Shown: piece by piece, positions 33,685 to 40,283 of the stretch | Layout: each line of letters begins with the position of its first letter | Position numbering within the stretch: position 1 is the first letter of the stretch | Assembly (NCBI RefSeq): GCF_036379515.1 | Contig: NZ_DASVGN010000024.1 | Location: 1 to 40,503, forward strand | From: Castellaniella sp036379515 | GTDB lineage: Bacteria; Pseudomonadota; Gammaproteobacteria; Burkholderiales; Burkholderiaceae_B | DNA: 40,503 bases | Direction of reading: 5' to 3' | Notes under the pieces: model-generated | Databases searched by the model: none | Told to the model about the DNA's origin: nothing | What the model saw: only the letters and a program-made list of their open reading frames with translations | Made by a program: the position numbers and the translations under genes

Positions 33685-34584
33685 TCAACAGCACATCTGC
33701 CGTGGCAATGTATCCTCATCCGATTGGTCGGGGGTGAGCCCCATCGTCGCCCCCTTGGAAAACGCCCTCACAATGGCGGCGTGCCGACTATGGACGGACA
33801 AGCGCTTGTAAATTGCATCCACGTGAGTCTTGACGGTGGAAGCCGCTATTTCAAGCTCGCGACTGATGTGCTTGGCCGAATAGCCTCGCGCCAGTAAAAC
33901 CAGGACATCGTACTGACGCGCTGTCAGGCCCAGCAGTGCCGACTCACGCTGCACCACGGCAGCCGGAATTGTTGGCCGTATTTCGGCCAAATGTGAGCCG
34001 CCCCTGCGGCGATCCCCCCGAAATGCCATCAAAAAGGCCTGCGGAAGCTGCGGCTCCGGGCCACGATCAGGTAAGGAATTCGCCGGAGGCTGAGGAGGTG
34101 GCCGACCGGCAGCCAGCTGGTCGTACCAACGGCGCCTGGGGCGGTGCGATCCGGCAGGCGCCCCGGCACCATCAGCCGAATCTGGCCGGTATGCCGCGCC
34201 AGGCATTGGAAAACACTTGCCGCCCGCCAATACGAGCTGAATGGAGCCGATCAGCACGCTGGCCTCGGCGTACTTCGAGACATAACCCGACAAACTGGCC
34301 GGCAGGGAAGAGAGATCACACCTCAGGACCGGCTCCTCGGTGAGCAGCACTATGAATTTCGGCGCGTGATTGATGACGGCCGCCTCGACAACCTCGAGGA
34401 TGCGGTCGGTGGCATCCGGCACAGCCAACAATGCCAAGTCGCAGGGAATCTTCGCCGCAGACTTCGCGAAGAGCTGATCGTAATCCAGGCCAGTGCAGTT
34501 GATCCCTGGTAATGCGTCTCGCAACAAGTGCCCAACACCCAGCCGAATCAAATGGCTAGGCTCCACCACAATCACCGATGTCAT
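33685..34584 (-). CDS. LuxR-family regulator with degenerate receiver, CsgD-like
   Basis: The 299-aa product has an N-terminal receiver-like domain (residues about 1-125, MTSVIVVEPSHLIRLGVGHL). A Pro/Arg-rich linker covers 131-216, and a LuxR/NarL helix-turn-helix lies at about 217-278 (LTARQYDVLVLLARGYSAKH, ASTVKTHVDAIYKRL). In the receiver, the position of the phosphoacceptor Asp is Ala54 (CDLALLAVPD). Thr82 and Lys104 are retained, so it is probably not controlled by ordinary phosphorylation. I chose ATG 34584 because GGGAAGGA precedes it; an upstream in-frame ATG at 34650 lies inside a large dyad. Its place directly after csgC suggests control of curli, like E. coli CsgD, but the linker is far longer and this is inference. 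Confidence 0.85.
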   Translation of the reverse strand: MTSVIVVEPSHLIRLGVGHLLRDALPGINCTGLDYDQLFAKSAAKIPCDLALLAVPDATDRILEVVEAAVINHAPKFIVLLTEEPVLRCDLSSLPASLSGYVSKYAEASVLIGSIQLVLAGGKCFPMPGAAYRPDSADGAGAPAGSHRPRRRWYDQLAAGRPPPQPPANSLPDRGPEPQLPQAFLMAFRGDRRRGGSHLAEIRPTIPAAVVQRESALLGLTARQYDVLVLLARGYSAKHISRELEIAASTVKTHVDAIYKRLSVHSRHAAIVRAFSKGATMGLTPDQSDEDTLPRQMCC

Positions 34585-34606
34585 AGGCGTCCTTCCCTGC
34601 CACACA

Positions 34607-34686
34607 GTGTCCCGTTTGGTGAGTTCCGATAGCTGAATTCGAGGCATCATCCGAATTCAAGAGCACAAACTCACCAAACGAGACAC
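34607..34686. repeat. 80-bp concentric dyad upstream of the regulator
   Basis: Outer arms 34607-34625 and 34668-34686 (core CGTTTGGTGAGTT / AACTCACCAAACG) match at 18 of 19 positions. Inner arms TGAATTCG (34634-34641) and CGAATTCA (34652-34659) share exactly the same centre (34646.5). The element ends 22 bp before the regulator ATG. It could be a double operator, an mRNA leader hairpin, or a small mobile repeat with 19-bp ends; no clear target-site duplication is visible. Confidence 0.7.
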
Positions 34687-34689
34687 CAG

Positions 34690-34770
34690 GACACTTGTAC
34701 GGTCAGGACGTTTATAGTAACAAATATTTCGTATTAGGATAACAATTTACACTTTTGAAATCTTTTGCAG
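34690..34770 (-). promoter_or_regulatory. AT-rich region between csgC and the regulator
   Basis: This AT-rich stretch differs sharply from its GC-rich surroundings and probably holds the regulator's promoter on the minus strand (ATTTGTTACTATAAACG). On that strand AAAAGTGTAAATT (34756 to 34744) resembles the E. coli CsgD recognition pattern as I recall it (AAAAGNG then a short gap and A/T). No pair of -10/-35 boxes with good spacing was found, so the promoter is not pinned down. Confidence 0.4.
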
Positions 34771-35082
34771 TCAGCGCGGACATTCGAACTGGTAGGTACC
34801 AATTGTGTGGCCATTGGCAGCAATAATCAGCTGGATGGTGCACCGATCGTGCGCACCGACATTCAATGAAAAGCGTGACAGTGCAGTAGGCTGACCCGCC
34901 CGCACTGTGGCGCTGCCCCCCTGGCTGACCGACGACGACCCACCGGCCCCGGCCTGGGCGACCTTGACCTGGTACCGCAACGTCTCATCGACCTTACTGA
35001 CGACGGTAGGCACGACAACAGCCGGATGCGTATCCGGAACCGTTTCCAGCCATACCTGAAGATTGATATCAGCTGCAACCAC
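34771..35082 (-). CDS. csgC: CsgC-like curli assembly protein
   Basis: The 103-aa product aligns by eye with E. coli CsgC (110 aa) over its second half: SQGGSATVRAGQPTALSRF then SLNVGAHDRCTIQLII against the E. coli run LPANQPIALTKLSLNISPDD. E. coli CsgC is periplasmic and holds CsgA back from premature amyloid formation. I chose GTG 35082 because GGAGGG lies five bases upstream. The frame is open to 35175, but that part is covered by two strong hairpins. With either start there is no visible signal peptide, and the CxC pair of E. coli is absent (Cys occur at DRCT and FECP instead). It follows csgA and precedes the regulator. Confidence 0.75.
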   Translation of the reverse strand: MVAADINLQVWLETVPDTHPAVVVPTVVSKVDETLRYQVKVAQAGAGGSSSVSQGGSATVRAGQPTALSRFSLNVGAHDRCTIQLIIAANGHTIGTYQFECPR

Positions 35083-35100
35083 GATTGCCCTCCAACGATT

Positions 35101-35170
35101 ACGCGCTGCATCGACAAACACAAGCGTATAGCGTCGATGCAGCGCGTCTCCGGGCCAGAGCCTGGCCCGG
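35101..35170 (-). other. Two strong hairpins in the csgA-csgC gap
   Basis: A perfect 15-bp inverted repeat (35101-35115 with 35133-35147, core GCTGCATCGAC) has a 17-nt loop. A perfect 9-bp stem CCGGGCCAG/CTGGCCCGG (35150-35158 with 35162-35170) has a 3-nt loop. No T-run follows on the minus strand, so mRNA protection or processing after csgA is more likely than full termination. They also argue against translation of this stretch. Confidence 0.75.
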
Positions 35171-35183
35171 AACACTTCAAGGT

Positions 35184-36044
35184 TTAACGGCTTTGAGAGA
35201 TATGTGCCACGTTGCCGACCCCCGACTGGACCGCGACTGCGGTCAAATTGGACCCGACTTGGGTCGGAACCGGGCCCGTTTGCGAGATCACTGCATTATT
35301 ACCGACGCCACCCTGCAGAACGAATGCGCTGGAGTGCGACACGTGGTCTTGCGTGATTCCAGCATCGTTGGCAATTCCAACCTGATACACGCTGGCACCG
35401 GTGACATAGCCCGACGCCGTCTGCACCACATTACTCTTGTTGCGGACCCCTGATTGCACCACGTCGATGTGGTCACCTGAGCCGCTCTGCGTGGTCGCAC
35501 TGTCGTTCAATACACCAGACTGATATACGTTCGTCAGTGTGCTCGTACCGCTGGACACCTGCTTCGCAACGCTCTTGTTCCGAGCGCCGGATTGGATGAT
35601 GTTCATCTCACCGGGGTTTTGACCTTCTTGCAAGACGCTGCTGTTGTTGGCCGCACCGCTCTGGATGACTGTGGCCGTTACCGCACCTGAGCCGGTCTGC
35701 TGTACATCACTCAGATTCACAACACCAGATTGAAAGACATTGGCGACCTTGGTGCCAGTCCCTTCGTTGTAGCCCCGCTGAAAGATCGTACTGTTGTTGC
35801 TGGCGCCGGACTGATAGGTACCCGCCTGCAAATTCGCGGCATTGCTGGACTGATCGACCGAGGCGTGATTCGTGGCGCCCGCTTGCCCGATGACGGCGGT
35901 TGCATCACCGTTGAGGGCCTGAGTGATGGATGCGTCGTTTGCGACACCACTCTGGTAAGAGGTTCCGGATTGGGCCGCGAAGGCAGACGATCCGGCAAAG
36001 GCCAACGCGACGCTGGCTGCAACAACACAAAGCTTGGTTCTCAT
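35184..36044 (-). CDS. csgA: Major curlin CsgA with eleven amyloid repeats
   Basis: The 286-aa product has a signal peptide (residues 1-23, ending SSAFA) and then about 11 imperfect curlin repeats of 22-29 residues. The pattern is (Y/V/I)QSGxxNxxxxxQ; for example YQSGVANDASITQ, FQSGVVNLSDVQQ, IQSGAANNSSVLQ, VQSGVRNKSNVVQ and VQSGVGNVAHISQ. Each repeat should form one strand-loop-strand of the amyloid beta-helix. E. coli CsgA has five repeats in 151 aa, so this subunit is about twice as long. The start ATG 36044 has AGGAGAG upstream; the frame is open further but without a signal peptide. Residues between repeats vary in length, with loops such as QTGPVPTQVGSN before the last unit. Confidence 0.93.
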   Translation of the reverse strand: MRTKLCVVAASVALAFAGSSAFAAQSGTSYQSGVANDASITQALNGDATAVIGQAGATNHASVDQSSNAANLQAGTYQSGASNNSTIFQRGYNEGTGTKVANVFQSGVVNLSDVQQTGSGAVTATVIQSGAANNSSVLQEGQNPGEMNIIQSGARNKSVAKQVSSGTSTLTNVYQSGVLNDSATTQSGSGDHIDVVQSGVRNKSNVVQTASGYVTGASVYQVGIANDAGITQDHVSHSSAFVLQGGVGNNAVISQTGPVPTQVGSNLTAVAVQSGVGNVAHISQSR

Positions 36045-36081
36045 GAGGTCTCTCCTGACATACGATGGGACCATGGTTACC

Positions 36082-36119
36082 AAGAATCCGGAGGTCCCCT
36101 ACCCGGATCTTGGATTCTT
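36082..36119 (-). other. Hairpin in the csgB-csgA gap
   Basis: AAGAATCC (36082-36089) and GGATTCTT (36112-36119) form an 8-bp inverted repeat with further CCGG pairing inside. It starts at the csgB stop and lies 38 bp before csgA, so it may set the ratio of nucleator to major subunit. Confidence 0.5.
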
Positions 36120-36637
36120 CAGCGAATGACCAAACTGGTTCTGCCTATGCCAACCTGATTCACCGTCTGAACCGGCAGGCCGGGCGTGAGCTGGATGACG
36201 ACAGCCTTGTTCAACAAGCCAACCTGGTTGACGCTGGCCATCAGGTTGTTGCCGAACTGCCCAACGAAAGCATCATTACCCACGCCATACTGGCGGACGG
36301 CTGCGACATCATTGACACCGGCCTGAATGATGCCCGCAACATTCCCCGATCCATACTGCGTTGCAATGGCGGCCTCATTGAGGCCAGTCTGAGTGATGGT
36401 TGCCATATTCAGGCCGCCCGTTTGAGCGATGGTGGCGGTCTTGCTCGCACCGCGCTGTGAAATGTACGCGTCGTTCTGGACCCCGACCTGGGTCGTCACG
36501 GCCATGACACCTTCGGGACTGGCCAGATCGGGGTCGGCACAATATGCGGTGACAGGAAGCGCGAGCAGCGTGCCTGTGGCGAGAAGGGTGGAAAACGTCC
36601 TACGAACGCTGACAGCGCGCATTACGGTGGCCTTCAT
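36119..36637 (-). CDS. csgB: Minor curlin / nucleator CsgB
   Basis: The 172-aa product has a signal peptide (hydrophobic TLLATGTLLALPVTAYCA) and five to six curlin repeats with the Q-G-N-Q spacing. Examples are TQVGVQNDAYISQ, AQTGGLNMATITQ, TQYGSGNVAGIIQ and RQYGVGNDAFVGQ. The last repeat is basic (QVGIGRTSLVIR), as in CsgB, whose final repeat attaches it to the cell surface in E. coli. Together with the csgG-B-A order this favours CsgB rather than a second CsgA. Its ATG overlaps the csgG stop (ATGA). Size is close to E. coli CsgB (151 aa). Confidence 0.9.
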   Translation of the reverse strand: MKATVMRAVSVRRTFSTLLATGTLLALPVTAYCADPDLASPEGVMAVTTQVGVQNDAYISQRGASKTATIAQTGGLNMATITQTGLNEAAIATQYGSGNVAGIIQAGVNDVAAVRQYGVGNDAFVGQFGNNLMASVNQVGLLNKAVVIQLTPGLPVQTVNQVGIGRTSLVIR

Positions 36638-37629
36638 GATTTACTCCCGATCGAATTGGGCGAGACCGCGTCCGACGCAACGCCCCAGTTCCCGCTCACG
36701 GCCGAGCCATCGCCGGCCTGATCCGGACTCGCACGCAGCGTCACCGTAACCTGATCCTTCTGCGCTTTCAGGTAGTGCTGGATCAAGGGCGATTGCCAGT
36801 CAGCCGGATTCCGAAGCCGCCAGTGGTCGTTCTCGATACCCTGCAGGGTCAGATGCACTACGGCGGCGTCGATGGCTTCACGAACGGCCAGTTGCGCGGG
36901 CTCGTTGTGGGTCATGCCGCCCTCGGCCTCGAGCAAGTCATAGAAGTTGACGAAGCGGAAGTAACTGGGGTGAACCTCATACGAATAAATGGTCTTGGTA
37001 GTCGACACGTTATCGATGACTTCACCGGTCTGGACGTTGACGGCGCGCAGATTTACCGTGACTTGGTCGACGCTGTATTGAGTGGACATCCCTATGCCCA
37101 GGAACTTGGCACCCAGACCGCCCGTACGAACGTTGCTGTCGTAACCGATGATGCCGCCTTCAAGAATGATGGATGCTGGCAGCAGATTGTCCACACCGGG
37201 CCCATGCCGGCCCTGCTTGGCGTCCGCATCCACCACGGCACGCAGAACGCGTCGCTCGGTGAGTAGCGACTGCAGGCCTTCACGTTCAACCGGCACATAC
37301 CAACCTGAATCCTTGAGTGCCTTCATCAGCATGGACGCCGCACCCTGAGTGACCGCGGTCGAAAATGCGCTGTCCGGTGTCGGCTTGTACTGCCCCGTCT
37401 CATCTCGGAACCCGTAGACCGCCACGACGATCTTGCTCACGGGAGGGGGCAGTTTCTTGAGATCCAGCCCGGTGGGCGTTGGCGGGGTCAGCTGGGCCGC
37501 ACCCGAGACGCCTATGGGCGTTTGCGTGACGGCCGCGCAGGCACCCAGAGCAAGAGTGCAGCAAACCATCATGCACAGGCGCAGCGCGCGTATGCGGGGC
37601 AGAGCAAGCGAAAAACTGCGTAGATTCAT
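36634..37629 (-). CDS. csgG: Curli secretion channel lipoprotein CsgG
   Basis: CsgG forms the nonameric outer-membrane pore that exports curli subunits. The 331-aa product has a lipoprotein signal with lipobox LGAC (Cys31). Family segments are KIVVAVYGFRDETGQYKP, STAVTQGAASMLMKALKDSG, WYVPVEREGLQSLLTERR, ASIILEGGIIGYDSNVRTGG (a channel-forming hairpin) and SVDQVTVNLRAVNVQTGEV. It is longer than E. coli CsgG (277 aa), mainly through a Ser/Val-rich C-terminal tail. The start ATG 37629 gives a sensible signal peptide; a GTG at 37665 would lengthen it. The ribosome-binding site is weak. Confidence 0.95.
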   Translation of the reverse strand: MNLRSFSLALPRIRALRLCMMVCCTLALGACAAVTQTPIGVSGAAQLTPPTPTGLDLKKLPPPVSKIVVAVYGFRDETGQYKPTPDSAFSTAVTQGAASMLMKALKDSGWYVPVEREGLQSLLTERRVLRAVVDADAKQGRHGPGVDNLLPASIILEGGIIGYDSNVRTGGLGAKFLGIGMSTQYSVDQVTVNLRAVNVQTGEVIDNVSTTKTIYSYEVHPSYFRFVNFYDLLEAEGGMTHNEPAQLAVREAIDAAVVHLTLQGIENDHWRLRNPADWQSPLIQHYLKAQKDQVTVTLRASPDQAGDGSAVSGNWGVASDAVSPNSIGSKS

Positions 37630-37695
37630 GAGAGCCAGCCTGTCACGTTGGGAGTTGGGGTCCACGTCAAGAAGACGAATTGAGGGCGCTTGACA

Positions 37696-38040
37696 TCAAG
37701 GGGTCTGACTCGAGCTCAGCGTGCTCGGCTCCGCCTTGCAGCTTGCTGTCGCACTACAAATGGCCTCCAGTTGGTTGCCGATTCTGTCCAGTGAGCCGCC
37801 GAGATCGCTCAAAGAGGAAAGATCCAGACTGGCCAGTGGGTTGGGCGAACTGCGGCTGCTTTCCTGTTGTGCAATACCCATCAGGAAACTGCCATTGAAC
37901 GCATCGCCGCCGAAGGATGGATTCACAGGCTTGTAGGTCAATTGGGCCGCAAATGCCGGCGACACCGCGAAAGCCACCACCGAAGTCGAAAGCAGCACTA
38001 CCAGGGCCTGCCAACGAAAAGAGACATGCAAGTACTTCAT
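37696..38040 (-). CDS. csgF: Curli assembly protein CsgF, short C-terminus
   Basis: The 114-aa product has a signal peptide ending SPAFA and the CsgF N-terminus LTYKPVNPSFGGDAFNGSFL, which in E. coli inserts into the CsgG pore. After MGIAQQES it keeps a short helix (LGGSLDRIGNQLEAI). It then ends with a Ser-rich tail holding two Cys (CSATASC) instead of the beta-structured C-terminal domain of the 138-aa E. coli protein. It starts immediately after the csgE stop (TAGATG). Either it is a naturally reduced CsgF or the C-terminus has diverged; the frame shows no sign of a frameshift. Confidence 0.88.
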   Translation of the reverse strand: MKYLHVSFRWQALVVLLSTSVVAFAVSPAFAAQLTYKPVNPSFGGDAFNGSFLMGIAQQESSRSSPNPLASLDLSSLSDLGGSLDRIGNQLEAICSATASCKAEPSTLSSSQTP

Positions 38041-38568
38041 CTAGAACTCCTCCGGGGCCAGGTCACGATCTGTGTAGAGCCTGCGCTGCTCTTCCAGTTG
38101 CGTGATGCCTTGATGAACAGCTTCAACAGCCTGCTTGGCAATTCCACGGACCCGAGAGCGGGCCGGCGAAAGGAAAGTATGAAAGAGCGGCCGATCACGA
38201 TAGATGACCCAGATTTCGCTGCCATACTTCGCAGTGGGTCGTTCTGCGACGTTCAGCGTAAATTCGGAGTCGGGGTACAACGACCGCCATACCGCCGAAA
38301 AGTCCGTGTAAAAATCCCACCCGAGCACCGTCATGGTCCGATTGATGACGATCCCGCGCAGCGGATCTCGCTGCAAGCTCCCGCCATTCAGGGGCACGTC
38401 GGGCAGCATCTTGCCCGCTGAGTTCTCGGGCTGCGCCTGAGCCGCGTGCGCCTGAGCCGCGTGCGCCTGAGCCGCGTGCGCCCCTATGGCTAGAACAGCC
38501 GAAAGAGCCAGCAGCACCAAAGAGGCCCAAGGGCCGCGCCCCCACACACAGGAAAGTCGAAGAGTCAT
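38041..38568 (-). CDS. csgE: Curli export factor CsgE
   Basis: The 175-aa product matches CsgE, the periplasmic cap that feeds CsgA to CsgG. It has INRTMTVLGWDFYTDFSAVW (E. coli SSIGHDFYRAFSDKW), LNVAERPTAKYGSEIWVIY and LFHTFLSP, and ends TDRDLAPEEF like E. coli TGDLAHDEF. It is longer than the 129-aa E. coli protein because of its N-terminus, where the signal-peptide end AHAAQ is repeated three times. The ATG at 38568 has only a poor ribosome-binding site. It is the first gene of the minus-strand csg run. Confidence 0.92.
   Translation of the reverse strand: MTLRLSCVWGRGPWASLVLLALSAVLAIGAHAAQAHAAQAHAAQAQPENSAGKMLPDVPLNGGSLQRDPLRGIVINRTMTVLGWDFYTDFSAVWRSLYPDSEFTLNVAERPTAKYGSEIWVIYRDRPLFHTFLSPARSRVRGIAKQAVEAVHQGITQLEEQRRLYTDRDLAPEEF
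38433..38477. repeat. Three perfect 15-bp tandem repeats in csgE
   Basis: The unit GCGCCTGAGCCGCGT occurs three times without a mismatch. In csgE it encodes repeated AHAAQ, right at the predicted signal-peptidase site. Copy-number change would add or remove five residues without shifting the frame. Confidence 0.95.
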
Positions 38569-38775
38569 TTAGCATTGTGTCTCTACGTCAGTTCAGACCA
38601 GCATCGCAATGTCATGGAATGCAACACTTATTACGATGCTTCACGAACACCAAGTCTAGAGACCCTGCGCGACCTGTGGAATCGAGTTGAATGACTAGCC
38701 ATTTGGCGGAGGCGAAAGCCTGATCTACATCAAAAGATCTAGTACTTGATGTGGATGAGTCAGCGGCACGGCCAC
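38569..38775 (-). promoter_or_regulatory. csg operon promoter region with inverted repeat
   Basis: No gene lies between csgE and the argG terminator. ACATCAA (38727-38733) and TTGATGT (38746-38752) form a 7-bp inverted repeat with a 12-bp spacer, a plausible operator about 160 bp upstream of csgE. A TAATAA on the minus strand near 38630 could be a -10 element, but no matching -35 was found; a stationary-phase sigma factor would need less. No copy of the outer dyad arms found near the regulator is present here. Confidence 0.4.
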
Positions 38776-38806
38776 AAAAAAGGGGCTGCTTCTTCAAGCA
38801 GCCCCC
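38776..38806 (-). terminator. Rho-independent terminator of argG
   Basis: On the minus strand GGGGCTGCTT pairs with AAGCAGCCCC (38796-38805 with 38782-38791) around a 4-nt loop, followed by a run of T, 24 bp after the argG stop. It insulates the csg operon from argG transcription. Confidence 0.92.
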
Positions 38807-38829
38807 TTTATCCCTGATTACCCAGGCAG

Positions 38830-40173
38830 CTATTCGTCCTTGCCGCCCTGCTTGAGCTGCGGGATGTCGGATGCACCCGTCTTGGCCAGCAAGCCTGCCT
38901 GCGTGTACGTGAACAGCTTCTCGCGCGTGTCAACGATATCCAGATTACGCATCGTGAGCTGACCAATGCGATCCAGCGGCGAGAACATGGATTCCCCTTT
39001 TTCCATCGTCAGACGATCAGGGTGGTAGGTCAGGTTGGGAGACCGGGTATCAAGCAGCGAAAAATCATTGCCCCGTCGAAGCTCGATGGCGACTTCACCC
39101 GTAATGACCCGTGCAACCCAGCGCTGTGCAGTTTCGCGCAACATGATGGCCTGCGGGTCGAACCAGCGCCCTTGGTACAGCAGACGGCCCAGCCGGATAC
39201 CATTGATGCGGTATTGCTCGATGGTGTCTTCGTTGTGGATACCCGTGACCAGGCGCTCGTAAGCAATGTGCAACAGCGCCATGCCTGGCGCCTCGTACAC
39301 GCCGCGGCTCTTGGCCTCGATGATGCGGTTCTCGATCTGGTCGCTCATGCCCAGGCCATGGCGGCCCCCGATGCGATTGGCCTCAAGCAGCAACTCAACC
39401 GGGTCGGAGAATTCGACGCCATTGAGCGCCACCGGCTGCCCTTCGTGAAAGCGCACGGTGACTTCTTCAGCCTTGACGGATACGTCGGGCTTCCAGAACG
39501 CCACACCCATGATGGGGTCGACGATGCGGATACCAGAATTCAGCTGTTCAAGATCCTTGGCCTCGTGGGTGGCACCCAACATGTTGGAATCCGTGGAATA
39601 GGCCTTTTCCTTGGACATCTTGTAGTCGAAGCCGTTTTCTTGCAGGTACACCGACATCTCGGCACGACCGCCGAGTTCGTCGATGAAACGCTGGTCCAGC
39701 CAAGGCTTGTAGATCTTGAGATCCGGGTTGGTGAGCAGGCCGTAGCGATAAAACCGCTCAATATCATTGCCTTTGAAAGTGCTGCCGTCGCCCCAGATGT
39801 GGACGTCATCTTCACGCATGGCCGACACCAGCATGGTGCCCGTCACGGCACGCCCCAAAGGCGTGGTGTTGAAATAAGTGACCCCGGCCGTGGAAACATG
39901 GAAGGCATTGCACTGCAAGGCCGCAATGCCTTCAGCCACCAACTGGGCTCGGCAATCGACCAAGCGTGCGCCCTTTGCCCCATAGCGCAGAGCCTTGCGC
40001 GGGATTTCGTCGTAGTCGGCCTCGTCCGGCTGCCCCAGATTCGCCGTGTAGGCGTACGGCAGGACCCCATTGTTCTTCATCCACAACAGCGCGGCGCTCG
40101 TATCGAGGCCCCCCGAAAAGGCAATGCCGACCTTCTGCCCGACCGGCAGACTCTCAAGTATGGTTGTGCTCAT
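38830..40173 (-). CDS. argG: Argininosuccinate synthase ArgG
   Basis: ArgG joins citrulline and aspartate with ATP to form argininosuccinate. The 447-aa product has the PP-loop VGIAFSGGLDTSAALLWMK, the ANLGQPDEADYDEI segment, STAGVTYFNTTPLGRAVTG and the C-terminal DTREKLFTYTQAGLL. Length and sequence style match the long E. coli type (447 aa) rather than the roughly 400-aa type. The start is ATG 40173. A TATAAT on the minus strand at 40216-40211 is the probable -10. It has its own terminator. Confidence 0.97.
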   Translation of the reverse strand: MSTTILESLPVGQKVGIAFSGGLDTSAALLWMKNNGVLPYAYTANLGQPDEADYDEIPRKALRYGAKGARLVDCRAQLVAEGIAALQCNAFHVSTAGVTYFNTTPLGRAVTGTMLVSAMREDDVHIWGDGSTFKGNDIERFYRYGLLTNPDLKIYKPWLDQRFIDELGGRAEMSVYLQENGFDYKMSKEKAYSTDSNMLGATHEAKDLEQLNSGIRIVDPIMGVAFWKPDVSVKAEEVTVRFHEGQPVALNGVEFSDPVELLLEANRIGGRHGLGMSDQIENRIIEAKSRGVYEAPGMALLHIAYERLVTGIHNEDTIEQYRINGIRLGRLLYQGRWFDPQAIMLRETAQRWVARVITGEVAIELRRGNDFSLLDTRSPNLTYHPDRLTMEKGESMFSPLDRIGQLTMRNLDIVDTREKLFTYTQAGLLAKTGASDIPQLKQGGKDE

Positions 40174-40210
40174 GGGATCCGAAAATGACAGAAATAAAAA
40201 TCAATCTGAC

Positions 40211-40216
40211 ATTATA
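40211..40216 (-). promoter_or_regulatory. Probable -10 element of argG
   Basis: The minus strand reads TATAAT here, 37 bp upstream of the argG ATG. No good -35 was found at 16-18 bp; a TTGAAC is 21 bp away. An AT-rich stretch follows (TTTTTATTTC), but a convincing ARG box could not be defined. Confidence 0.5.
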
Positions 40217-40283
40217 TCGTCTGCCCCCATGCAGGCTGTTCAAAACAGGCCCTAGAGGCGACTGCAGCACAAAATTTCTGTGC

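Noticed and set aside
38630..38660. A possible sigma54 promoter upstream of csgE (TGGTG with GC 10 bp later)
   Set aside because: The -12 element reads AAGCA rather than TTGCA and the -24 element is partial, so the match is too weak.
39022..40188. A 388-codon open frame antisense to argG
   Set aside because: It is the complement of a highly conserved enzyme gene and shows no family motif.
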